Source: Lepidodermella squamata (taxonomy: Eukaryota; Gastrotricha). Taken from it: a stretch of DNA of 64,000 nucleotides. Location of the stretch: the NCBI GenBank assembly GCA_047495785.1, contig JBLDXI010000009.1:3596001-3660000 (forward strand), given 5' to 3'. The notes beneath the pieces were generated by a model. It was given only the letters and a program-made list of their open reading frames with translations. It did not search any database and had not been told where the DNA came from. Positions 1-9,091 of this stretch are shown piece by piece (the stretch's first letter is position 1; the number at the start of each line of letters is the position of its first letter). A program made the translations under genes and the position numbers.

Positions 1-1920
1 TGGAATTTAGAAAAAATAGCCCAACGCCATGATTATCACCTGCACAGGTGAACTGGAGTCGGACAAGCCGCAGGCAATTAAGCTGTACGAGATTACCCCA
101 AAAACCCAAGCGTTAAAATCATAGATAAATTGCTAAATTTTTCGGCACATGATTTTGGCGTTTTTTGCTCAAAAGCTGAACACAGCAGATGTCGAAAACG
201 AGCAATGAGCTTCCCTTCCTTCCCTTGAAATGCCCCAGTAGGTTAGGGGACGGGGGGGGGGGGGGGGGGGGGAGTGAAAGGCTAGCGAAGGTGGCACGCA
301 TAATTTATAATTCGTTAATTTACTACAGCTAATTAAATAAAAATCATCGATTCATTGCATGCAATTTCATGCATAAAAACAAACTTTTTGAAAATGAAAT
401 GTGTCGTGGCGTGCATTCAGAACCGCCGTAAAGCTAAGTCACGTACAATCACCCTTTTGAAGTCGTGAAACCAGGCCATAAATCTGCCATCACGGATTAT
501 CAGGCACCCCTCTGACCAACCACGGTATGTTAGGAGGGGATAATATCCAGCGATATTATACCCCCTATTTTAGCCTGCGTGATGATCCGCGTGTTATTTC
601 GTATTTCTATTTTGTGACACATTTCTGATTATACTGGAGAAAAGAGTGTGATTAGCTGGAAAAAGTACTAGCTGAAACGAAAAGGGTTTGCAGAGGAAAA
701 GAGTAATTTACTGAGAAAAGTATGATCCAAAAATGAAACAAAAACCAGGGGGTCATTTTTTTTACCCCAACCGCGTAACCCCAAATGACGGTAAGTATAG
801 ATTTCCTGCATTTCTCTTATTAATCGAACAAAATCAGTTGCAGGGCTTATAAATCATAAATTGTAAATCTCGAAGAGGACTTTTGAGTCGGGGATAACAA
901 CATTTTCTTGCAAAACTTGGTGTTTCAAATCATGGTGGTCCAAGTGAGGAGAATTTTAGACAATGCGTATATTAAGTAGTAGCATACAAGAATAATAATT
1001 ATTATTTGTCTATGATAAGTAGACAAAAAATTAGACTCTTAGTGTAAAAATAGAAAAATAATTCCGTACCATCTACTCAAAAATGGAAAGCGCAAGATTG
1101 CCTTGAGAAAATGTCTGCGCGATAGGAAAACCATCGCCCTTGGCGGGATATTACAATAATTTACAAAAATTGAAAAAATTACCGTCTGGCATCGTAAAAG
1201 AAGGTCGTTATTACTGCTAACTTTCAAGGTCCTTAGTCATTTGCGTGCGTTGTCTCGTGTAATAAAAGGCGCATTTTTTGCATAAATTACTATATTGCAG
1301 TTATACTAGGTATATCAATGCGGCCAATGCGCGCATGCTATAACCAGCAGTTGCGCAGTGACGATATTCTCGGCAGGCGTCAGGCGGCGTTTTGATATCA
1401 TTACCCCCGAAATAAATAATGAAAGATTTTCGCTGGCTGGCAGGCAAAAGCTCACGAGCCGTAAAACGAGACGCACTGAGCTCGAAAAAGGCGTTACGCT
1501 GCTAGAATTGCCACTGTAATAAACTAACAGTGGCTTTTGTTGGTCAGAAAGCAACACTTCATGCGTTAGTGCTCGGTTCACTCACACCTGGGTACCTGCA
1601 ACTCATTTGCTACGCATTTCATAATCGAAAAAGGAATGCGTTACTGAAACAAAAAAATACCGGCTTCTCAGAGCAGTAAATTTATTTCCGAAAACGACGT
1701 ATTTTCAAGACGTTTCACCCGGAAACGAGCACATCATTATGTCAAAAATATAAAGAAATATTTAAAAACAAAACTTGGATACCGACACAAAAAACTTGCG
1801 CCATGTAGTGGAAGAGAGACACAGTTCGCACTACCTGAACAATAAACATTACCGATTTACATAATTTTAATTATTCCGAAGATAAGATTTATATCATTAA
1901 GATGTAGTAGTGGAGTAGAG
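1..1920. other. Gene-free left flank and probable 3' UTR
   Basis: I see no ORF with a recognisable family here. The stretch is AT-rich and holds a run of 21 G residues at 252-272. The right end is probably the 3' untranslated region of the minus-strand TMUB gene; a reverse-strand AATAAA can be read near 1680-1685. The short ORFs in this stretch have low-complexity or unstructured translations and no homologue I recognise. Confidence 0.5.
252..272. repeat. Poly(G) homopolymer, 21 nt
   Basis: An uninterrupted run of 21 G (21 C on the other strand) lies in otherwise AT-rich intergenic DNA. Runs like this are slippage-prone and can form G-quadruplexes. An assembly or sequencing artefact is also possible. 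Confidence 0.9.
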
Positions 1921-2899
1921 TTAATCTGCATGCATGTGGTCATCGGGGACATCGCGGGAGTACGGAGGAGGTGCGTGGGGAGGGTGGTCTGGAGCGGAGG
2001 GTTCCGAGATCGGCCGGTTTGGCGATGAAGGAGGAGAATTTCCAGCAGGCCTTTGATTGGCTCGAGACTGAAATATAGACAAAAATTCAACTAAAAAAAC
2101 TAGAAATGGTAAAAATAATTACCGTTTGATTAGCAGCAGCGTTATTGCCCGTTTGACCGAAACCGAGAAGTCTGTAGAAATGGGCGGCAACAGCTGCCAA
2201 AAACGCAAGAGTGAAAGCAATGAGAGCCAAACTGGAGAAGCCGTCGAACAGCGACCGGTACCGAATTCTCGCGTACCACACACAGCCAAGGACTATCGTA
2301 AGTAACGGCATTAACAGCCGTCCTACTTCGTCGTATTCATTGAGGTTGTCGAAGGTGTGCGGAACTCTGTTCGCTTGAGCATAATTAGGCGGTTGGCCCT
2401 GGTTGTTAGGCTGGTTAACAGGCGGTAGACGGCGCTCTGAGACGAGGCAATGAATCGTGGCCTGGTCAGTCAGACCGGCTTCGGAGATTTTTTGATCGAT
2501 TATACCGAGTTCTCGGCCGCGAAAAACCAGCCGAACCATTTTGCGCCCTCCATCCAACTCCTGGGCCATATGAATCCGTTTTAACTGACCAATCGTCCAA
2601 TCTTCAGTCACCTCCACAGTTCGTTCTGTATCGTTTAAGAATTTCAGTTTCAACCTCAACGTTTGGCCGGTTGTAGGCGGCGGTTCGTCGCTTGAAAATT
2701 CATCATTCGGCCGAGTTTCTTGATTTCGATTTGCTTCGTTTGACGCTGTCGGCTGGCTGGCTTGTGTTTGCTCGGACGGTGGTGGGAAGTTATGGCGAAC
2801 TCGAGTCGACCGCCACATCATGACTACGGCAGCAGAAACAACGGCAAACGCACCGAACGAAAGGACGATTTCATCGTCCACACCTTCAATTAAAACCAT
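1921..2899 (-). CDS. TMUB: Transmembrane and ubiquitin-like domain protein (TMUB1/2 family)
   Basis: Two exons, 2123-2899 and 1921-2067, join in phase 0 to encode 306 aa. The N-terminus MVLIEGVDDEI closely resembles the vertebrate TMUB1 start (MTLIEGVGDEV) and is followed by a hydrophobic segment at about residues 13-30. A ubiquitin-like domain lies at about residues 80-155, beginning LRLKLKFLNDTERTVEV. Two C-terminal membrane helices follow at about 195-245. The family acts at the ER membrane in ERAD and in receptor recycling. The second exon adds a Pro/Ser-rich tail with PPPY, a possible WW-domain ligand, that vertebrate TMUB1 does not have in this form. The ATG follows directly on a TCTAG acceptor, which fits spliced-leader addition. 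MFSD12 lies 270 nt upstream on the same strand, so the two may be co-transcribed. Confidence 0.88.
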
Positions 2900-2902
2900 C
2901 TA
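2900..2902 (-). promoter_or_regulatory. Putative trans-splice acceptor abutting the TMUB start codon
   Basis: On the minus strand the sequence TTATCTAG is immediately followed by the TMUB ATG. Because the protein start matches the family start, an upstream coding exon is unlikely. The AG is therefore best read as a spliced-leader or 5'-UTR acceptor giving a near-zero UTR. Confidence 0.5.
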
Positions 2903-3169
2903 GATAACAGATTGAAATCAATACTTTTATTATGCAATATCACTTATTTTTTCCATTAAAGAATCAAATTATTTGGAATAGTTATTTCTCGGGTTAAAAT
3001 AGTACTAGCATGTTCATTGTGCGTTAAAACGAGCCGCTTATATACATATATTATGCAAGTTATCCCTTCATTTAAATAATTGGATGGAAAGCCCTCGATT
3101 GCAGTAACAATAAGAATGTTTAAAAACAATTGCAATATTAGGAGAATGCAGCAGTAGGTTTCAAACTAA

Positions 3170-4861
3170 TCAAGCAGCCACGATTTCGCCTTCAGCATGA
3201 CCGCCGGATGAGTTGGTTGAACTTCGCTCAGCTCGGGCGATGAGGCTATCACGATCGCTACTCCCAGTTGTTGGTTGGCGATTCCGCCGCTCAAGTTTCA
3301 TGAAATAGGTCATCGCCACGCATGCTAATAGGGCGAGAATAGCACCACCTCCAGGCACAATTGACATCATATATCGATAGTAATCTGGGTGATCAGCTGT
3401 GTGTTGCGTTTGGATCAACATGATAGCCAAGCCATTCGCAACCTTATCGAAGAAGCTCAAAATTCCCCAAACAAAGGCAGCAGTCGTTTTTCCCTAAGGA
3501 TGAAATGCATTATTTGAGATTAGTTAGTTTCGCTTTTTTCATACCTCGACATTGGTGGCAATGGTATCTGAAGTTAACGTGACAGATGCTATGTAAATGG
3601 TTTGCTGCCCGGCTCCGAGAATCGCAGCAACGCCGTAAATGGAATAAGCAGCAGCTGTTCCAGGTCGGAGGAAGAAAATCCAAACACAACCGGCAAGAAC
3701 AAAAATAGAACCAAGCAACACAACCCGGCGCCTGCCCAGCCATCTATGCAAAAATGGCGTAGCAAGCGAAGCCACAAATCCGGAGACATATAGCGCCAGA
3801 GGAACAGTGGCTATATCATTCTTCGTGAGTTCCAAAGTTTCCAACACATAAAGTGGCAAAACAGCCTGACTGACGTTTAAAATTATTCTCACAGCCGTGT
3901 ACAAAATTGCCAATGAGTAGAACAAAGGTTTCAAAAACCAGGAGAGACGATCGTCAATTTTCTGAGATCTAGGTTCTTCATTATGCGGGTCGACACTGCC
4001 GTAATTTACATTGGATTGTTCATGCGGCTGGTCATCACAACCTCGCGTTGTTTTGGTTTCTGATGTAAAAATGTGGAAGATAAACGTGAAAACCAGTCCA
4101 GTGCCGACTAAAATTAGCGAGAGAAGCTGAAATTGCGGTCCATCCTCCGTATTCAAATCCGGGCCATTATCATTCTTATCTTTCGATCCAAACAGAAGCC
4201 AAGTTAGTAGGTATACAGCGATTGTAGCTGCAACTGTGAAGTCGTTTCTGCGAGCTGCTAAAGTAACACGCAAATCTTCTGAATCTCCAGCAATCTCAGG
4301 TATCAACGCTAGATGAGAAATTTGTATTGCAGCCCAGCCGAATTGGAAGATTGCTACAAAAGGAGCATAATAAGTGAACATGGCCCAGTCGGTCGTCGCG
4401 CCAGGTTGACAGCCGAGACACGGCATGAAAATAAATGGAAACGACAGAGCTACGCACAAGGTTCCAAACAGATGCCAAGTTTTTCGCCGGCCATAATTTC
4501 GACAACCTTCACGTCTTGTTCTGTCTGACTCAATGCCAACAAATGTGGTGGAGATGGCATCGGCAATCTGACCAAACAGCATAACATATCCAGCCCAGTT
4601 GGCTCCCATATTTAGAACTGAAAAACAAACCGTCTCCGGTTTTAGATAACGCTAAGCTCGGGGGTTGATTCGCCCACCTTTTTGAAAATAAGCAACAAGG
4701 TATGTAAACCAAACCGCAGCGGTAAGGTCATTGAGCACATGCCCGACCGAGAACGCAAGCTTGTGGCGTATAAGCATTCTTTGTATTGTATATAAAACTG
4801 AACCTATATTAGTCCGTCCTATTTTTAATCTGAACGGACGGCTTCTGAAGTTGATAAACAT
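3170..4861 (-). CDS. MFSD12: Major facilitator superfamily transporter, MFSD12-like
   Basis: Three exons (4678-4861, 3545-4617, 3493-3170) join in phases 1 and 0 to give 526 aa. Family hallmarks are LAFSVGHVLNDLTAAVWFTY in the first helix, GQIADAISTTFVGIESD in the loop after helix 2, KTWHLFGTLCVALSFPFIF with the CLGCQPG loop, FQFGWAAIQISHLALIPE, and SFFDKVANGLAIM near the C-terminus. Twelve membrane helices can be picked out, with a long hydrophilic central loop between helices 6 and 7. In mammals MFSD12 sits in lysosome and melanosome membranes and is needed for cystine import. The substrate here is inferred from family only. The first exon carries a basic N-terminal extension of about 30 residues before helix 1. 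The upstream extent is uncertain. Confidence 0.9.
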
Positions 4862-6220
4862 TTTAGTCCACAGTCAAAATCAGCTTATGACAGCAGATTT
4901 AATCTAACATAAACTATAAGGTGCATTTAACAAAAAAAAGCGTTAGTAAAAATTAAAAGCGTGCCAAAAAGAGCTGGTGAATTAACAGAATTCAGCAATC
5001 TTGGATAAATCGCAGCTCAGAATGAAGCTCTTCGATCGTCGGTAGTTTCTCAGTACTGTTTCTCAGAACAGTTCTAAATACTTACACAAATATGTTGAGA
5101 AATAAAAATTTAGAGCCAACGAAATGGCATGTGACCTATTTCACTCTCAACAAGCGAAGAGAATATTGGCGGGTGTGGCCAAGCTGAACGCTAAAAAAGC
5201 AACCAACTCTGAACTTATTGCACATCGCAGAGAAGAATGGCAAGAGCTTTAGGGTGCAGCGTGATAGAAAAAGAACCCTTGTTCAAAGAAAATTGTAAAA
5301 CAAAACTGGAAGCGTATCGTGGGAAAAAGCCAGCAAGGGAGCGGCGAAACCACACACAGCAATAAAAACCCCACCCAAAAAAGCAACGAAATCCACAAGT
5401 AGCAAAGAAATGAAAAAGTTGAGAGAATAGATCAGTGCTATACATGTCTCGCGTCTCGCGCCTGCGCAAAAAATGAGGCCGAACGTAGCATGAGGATTTT
5501 TTCAGATTACAAGTCCGTCATCATGCAATCATGCAATGAATGCATGAATATTTAAATGAAAAAGCGTGAAAGCCATATTTTCAACATCTCTTTTGAAATT
5601 AAGGACAACAACTGTTTTAAATATGAATCTGTTTGACAATACTTATAAATTAATCTCGACATAAAATATTACGCGGGCACTTGCTTTCTTGATGCTTTTT
5701 CGATGACTTGGCAGGTGTCCGCTGAAGTTTGTTTGGGAGGCGATGATTAAGAGTCATCGGCTGGGATGCCGAATGTACCTGGACTAAAAGTGGCTTACCG
5801 CCTACCGCATCCCAATGTTTTGCTGGTAGCTCGATCCGACCATCTTAGATCCTCGTTTCGGGTGGCTTCTAGCAGCTGGATACCATCGATGAGATTACTT
5901 GCTATAAAGAACTATTAATGATGTTTAGAATTTTAAAATGCTCCAGTTTTGATCTGACATGCTTTCGCGTGAATTGCTTTCGCGGTATTCTGCCTGACCC
6001 TAGAGAAGGCAATAATATTGCTCCATGTCTCAAAAATTGTGAACTGATTTTTGATTCACCTGAATGTTTTTTCCACATACGTTGGTGCTGTTTGTTTGTT
6101 CTTTGATGCCCAAGTGCATTCAGACTTTTGATTTCATGTCAGCAATTACTCATTCTCTCGATTGAAGATTCCCTTGCTGTCATTATGCATTTGCTAATTG
6201 CCTAGCTTATTATCCAAGAA
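4862..6220. other. Intergenic region between MFSD12 and HIBADH (divergent genes)
   Basis: This is the shared upstream region of the minus-strand MFSD12 gene and the plus-strand HIBADH gene, so promoters for both are expected. I recognise no conserved element. A possible presequence exon for HIBADH (5918-5968) lies in it and is discussed under findings. Other ORFs here have no recognisable similarity. Confidence 0.5.
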
Positions 6221-7178
6221 ATGTCCCGGATCGGTTTTGTCGGCCTTGGCAACATGGGTGGATTCATGGCCCTGAATCTTATCAAGAAGGGTCATAAGGT
6301 GGTTGTGTTCGATGTTGCCGAAGCTGCTGTCAATAAGCTTAAAGCTGCTGGAGCTACTGTTGGTAAAACTCCTAAAGATGTCGCACAGCACGCTGAAGGT
6401 ACCGTCATCACGATGCTTCCGGCAAATGATCATGTTCGCGAAGTATACACTGGCAATAATGGCCTCCTCTCTTCGCCGAAACCTGGCACATTATTTATTG
6501 ACTGCTCCACTGTCGACCCCCATATTTCTCGAGAATTAGCCTGCCGCTCTGCTGGAGCTACGGTCGAGTTTGCCGACGCTCCAGTTTCCGGCGGAGTCAA
6601 CGCGGCGCGAGATGGGATTTTAACCTTTATGGTTGGCTGTGAAGACAATCAATTCCCCAAGGTCAAGTCTATTCTTGAAATGATGGGTAAAACAATCCAT
6701 CACTGTGGCACATATGGAACCGGTGAAGCTGCGAAAATTTGCAACAATATGCTGCTAGGCATTTCCATGATTGGAACTAGCGAAGCTTTTAACTTGGGCA
6801 AGCAGATGGGTCTCGATCCCAAAAAGCTTGCTGCAATCATCAATTCGTCATCTGGCCGTTGCTGGTCAAGTGAATTGTACAATCCCGTGCCGGGTATTCT
6901 GCCTAATGTTCCTGCATCGAATGACTACAATGGAGGATTTGGCTGCTCTTTGATGGCAAAGGTTGTTTGTTATTCTGCAGGATTAAATGTTCAATTGTAA
7001 TTCTTGCAATCAGGACTTGGGCTTAGCTGTCAATTCAGCTGTCGCCACCAATTCTTCGGCGCCTTTGGGAAGTCTCGCTGCCCAGATCTACCGTATGCTA
7101 TGTCAGCATGGCTACGCAAATCGCGATTTCGCTGCCATTTACAAGTTTTTATCTGAAAGCCAATCAGGCAAAAAATAA
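6221..7178 (+). CDS. HIBADH: 3-hydroxyisobutyrate dehydrogenase
   Basis: Two exons (6221-6961 and 7014-7178), separated by a 52-nt GT-AG intron in phase 0, encode 301 aa. The enzyme oxidises 3-hydroxyisobutyrate to methylmalonate semialdehyde with NAD+ in mitochondrial valine breakdown. The N-terminal Rossmann motif reads GFVGLGNMG. The substrate loop DAPVSGGVNAARDG is at about residues 119-132. The catalytic lysine is K172 in GTGEAAKICNNML. The second exon restores the C-terminal helix DLGLAVNSAV and the typical end of the family. Starting at this ATG leaves no mitochondrial targeting sequence, which is odd; a candidate upstream exon exists. This is the first gene of a probable five-gene plus-strand operon. 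Confidence 0.93.
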
Positions 7179-7362
7179 CCAGTTATCGAAGCTCAGCAGC
7201 TTCCGTAAAACAAATTGGTGGTATTTTTGACTGTTATCTCTCACAAAACCTAATTTACATGTGATCGTCCCTAGCATAATATATTTAGATGAGCCCGTAA
7301 TTAGTCACGTGTGAAAGATAAGATCTTGTTTTCGTGAATCATTGTGATGTTCAATTTCTTTT

Positions 7363-7364
7363 AG
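7363..7364 (+). promoter_or_regulatory. Putative trans-splice acceptor before the small orphan
   Basis: A TTTCTTTTAG tract ends here, 12 nt before the next ATG and about 185 nt after the HIBADH stop. This is the position and sequence expected of a downstream operon acceptor. Confidence 0.45.
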
Positions 7365-7376
7365 GGTAATTAAAAA

Positions 7377-7786
7377 ATGAACGTAAACCATCCGTGCTGG
7401 TCTTGTCTGGACGCTCAGTATCGGCCATCTGATTCCTTTTATGATGCTGTTTTACTAGCTTTGGGTCTGGACAGTAAGCTACCTAACGTACCTCTTCCAT
7501 TCGAAGCGATCGAAACTGAAAATGTACCCACCGTGCCATTTGATTTGAATTGAAATGTAATTTAATGTAATTTATAAAGCAGGTCGAGCTAACGGATTTC
7601 ATGGAACCATCGAAGCCTTTTGCGTTTCGACCTTCACAGCCCGCGTTCAATGGTCCACCCGGTGGTGGACCTCCTTACACTGGCATTGGCAACAACGAAA
7701 CTTTGCCGAGATCTGTTATTGGCCAACTTGATGCCGGGTTGAATCGACCTATTTTCCCGGTCCTCAATTCAGATATCCCTCGTTAA
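7377..7786 (+). CDS. Small orphan protein, probably spliced
   Basis: I do not recognise this protein. The best model joins 7377-7523 to 7583-7786 in phase 0 across a 59-nt intron (GTACCC to AAAGCAG), giving 116 aa. The first exon encodes MNVNHPCWSCLDAQYRPSD and a hydrophobic helix. The second encodes a Pro/Gly-rich segment containing NGPPGGGPPYTGIGN and ends NSDIPR. Without splicing the first reading frame stops at 7551-7553. The donor is weak, and a second phase-0 GTACCT donor lies further upstream, so the join is tentative. No signal peptide or obvious catalytic motif is present. Close spacing on both sides and an AATAAA at 7839-7844 place it in the operon. Confidence 0.45.
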
Positions 7787-7838
7787 TCAATTTCCTTCAC
7801 GTTTTAACTCCTTCGCATGGCTCAATCTTTTTTCGATG

Positions 7839-7844
7839 AATAAA
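7839..7844 (+). terminator. Polyadenylation signal AATAAA of the small orphan
   Basis: AATAAA lies 53 nt after the stop codon and about 40 nt before the next start codon. This matches 3'-end formation coupled to trans-splicing inside an operon. Confidence 0.55.
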
Positions 7845-7867
7845 CTCGACTTCTTAATTTTTTTCAT

Positions 7868-7869
7868 AG
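7868..7869 (+). promoter_or_regulatory. Putative trans-splice acceptor before the NCBP2AS2 homologue
   Basis: TTTTTTTCATAG ends here, 14 nt ahead of the ATG of the next gene and about 25 nt after the upstream AATAAA. Confidence 0.45.
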
Positions 7870-7883
7870 AAATTTATTGAGTG

Positions 7884-8138
7884 ATGCTTCGACAATTTAT
7901 GAAATATTTGAGCGCCCATCCCGAGGTGATAGACAAGCTCTCCGAAACGAGACCCGTCAGACGTGCTGCTCAGCTCGCCGTCGGTTTAGTATACCGAGCT
8001 CGAGCAATTGGCGAAGAAAAATTAGCGGAAAAGGGCGACCCTCACAAACTGCTGACGTCATCGTGGCGCGAATGGCTCGATAATATTGGCAAATATAAAA
8101 ATTCTATAACCTCAGGGAAACCCGAGGACAAAAAATAA
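7884..8138 (+). CDS. NCBP2AS2: NCBP2AS2-like small mitochondrial-type protein
   Basis: A single exon encodes 84 aa. The N-terminal half matches the human NCBP2AS2 microprotein: the core KLSETRPVRRAAQLAV aligns with its ERLSESRPIRRAAQL, and both begin with a short hydrophobic Leu-rich helix. The C-terminal half is basic, with many Lys and Glu residues. The human protein is reported to be mitochondrial; its biochemical role is poorly known, so I assign none here. ATG 7884 is the only reasonable start, lying just downstream of a CATAG acceptor. The gene sits third in the operon, and grouping with a mitochondrial valine-catabolic enzyme is compatible with a mitochondrial role. Confidence 0.72.
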   Translation: MLRQFMKYLSAHPEVIDKLSETRPVRRAAQLAVGLVYRARAIGEEKLAEKGDPHKLLTSSWREWLDNIGKYKNSITSGKPEDKK

Positions 8139-8223
8139 CGAGACCGGCTTTTGTTAAAGTATTTCTTTAGTTTTGATTTAATTAAAACGAAAAATCGTTG
8201 TTAATTTGGCAATTTCTTTTCTT

Positions 8224-8225
8224 AG
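8224..8225 (+). promoter_or_regulatory. Putative trans-splice acceptor before the Abraxas-like gene
   Basis: TTTCTTTTCTTAG ends here, 14 nt before the ATG and about 85 nt after the preceding stop codon. Confidence 0.5.
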
Positions 8226-8239
8226 ATTTTGTTGAAAAA

Positions 8240-8950
8240 ATGATTGTCATTATATCATCACCCCTAGTCAGCTACCTGTCCTATGAAATAATGGCTTCAG
8301 ACGGTTGGTTGGAAGGTTTCTTCACCGGGTCGATCTCAAGTCACGGCCGAATGGAGGAGGGCTTTATTTCACACGATTCTCAACTCGAAACAGTCCGAAT
8401 CACTGCTTTCACTCGTGTTGGTGGTCATTCGCCCTCTATTCACTCGCAAAACTCGAATATCTCAAGCGGCATCGTCGGCTGGTTTCGTTACCGAAATAAC
8501 ACCACGAAAAGGCTGTCGTGCCGCGAATGTCACCTTCATCTAAAATTAGCTCGCGATAATCCTCGATTTCTGTTCTGCCTCGCGACTCGAGAGCTAAAGG
8601 GCGACGTTTCGCTGACAACCGCCTTAAACTTCTCTTTCTACCGTGTTTCACCTGCCGATGGGCCGGGTCGAAAAATGAACATCCAGCCTGTTCAGTTGAT
8701 GATCGCGAACCCGGATGACTCTGTCCAGCCTACCTACCCTATTTACCAGATCGAGCATGCGTTTAGCGTACCATGGGCTGTACCAAACGCGACTTCGGGT
8801 GATCAAAAATCAAAGAAAGGCGTCGCTCAGGCGTCCGATCCGAGTCAGTTGATGGCCGACTATACGAAAGCGTCTTTCCAGAAAATGCTGGAGAAACTTG
8901 CTGATGTGTCCATGCAGGTCCAACGTCACGATAGCCTGATTGACTTGTGA
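8240..8950 (+). CDS. Abraxas-family MPN-domain protein (BRCA1-A/BRISC scaffold)
   Basis: A single exon encodes 236 aa. The central core, GIVGWFRYRNNTTKRLSCRE followed by HLHLKLARDNPRFLFCLATR, has the VGWYxxR and REKxLHxxL pattern of Abraxas/Abro1 (FAM175). In that family a catalytically dead MPN domain pairs with the K63-specific deubiquitinase BRCC36. The N-terminal part EGFFTGSISSHGRMEEGFIS is the first MPN strand-loop unit. The JAMM zinc ligands (HxH...D) are absent, as expected. The last 40 residues are predicted helical and correspond to the shortened coiled coil. The protein is shorter than human Abraxas (about 409 aa) and ends HDSLIDL, lacking the pSPxF BRCA1-binding tail. A BRISC-type scaffold is therefore more likely than a BRCA1 partner. 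Confidence 0.82.
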   Translation: MIVIISSPLVSYLSYEIMASDGWLEGFFTGSISSHGRMEEGFISHDSQLETVRITAFTRVGGHSPSIHSQNSNISSGIVGWFRYRNNTTKRLSCRECHLHLKLARDNPRFLFCLATRELKGDVSLTTALNFSFYRVSPADGPGRKMNIQPVQLMIANPDDSVQPTYPIYQIEHAFSVPWAVPNATSGDQKSKKGVAQASDPSQLMADYTKASFQKMLEKLADVSMQVQRHDSLIDL

Positions 8951-9018
8951 ATTGTTATTACAATATTTTCAGCTGTGAAAGCAAAGTCTGTTATCATTAT
9001 TTTGCAACGTTTCCTTAC

Positions 9019-9024
9019 AATAAA
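9019..9024 (+). terminator. Polyadenylation signal AATAAA of the Abraxas-like gene
   Basis: AATAAA lies 68 nt after the stop and 67 nt before the next ATG, inside the operon spacer. Confidence 0.55.
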
Positions 9025-9085
9025 TGCGATGCAATCAGCTGCTTCCTTATTTGGCGTTTTTTCTTATATGTTAGTTTTTTGAATT

Positions 9086-9087
9086 AG
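9086..9087 (+). promoter_or_regulatory. Putative trans-splice acceptor before the LanC-like gene
   Basis: TTTTTTGAATTAG ends here, four nt before the ATG of the LanC-like gene. Confidence 0.45.
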
Positions 9088-9091
9088 AAAG

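Noticed and set aside
7384-7553. First orphan exon as ANAPC13 (APC/C subunit)
   Set aside because: Only a short, weak resemblance around LPNVPLPFEAIETE was seen; the conserved C-terminal helix of ANAPC13 is missing.
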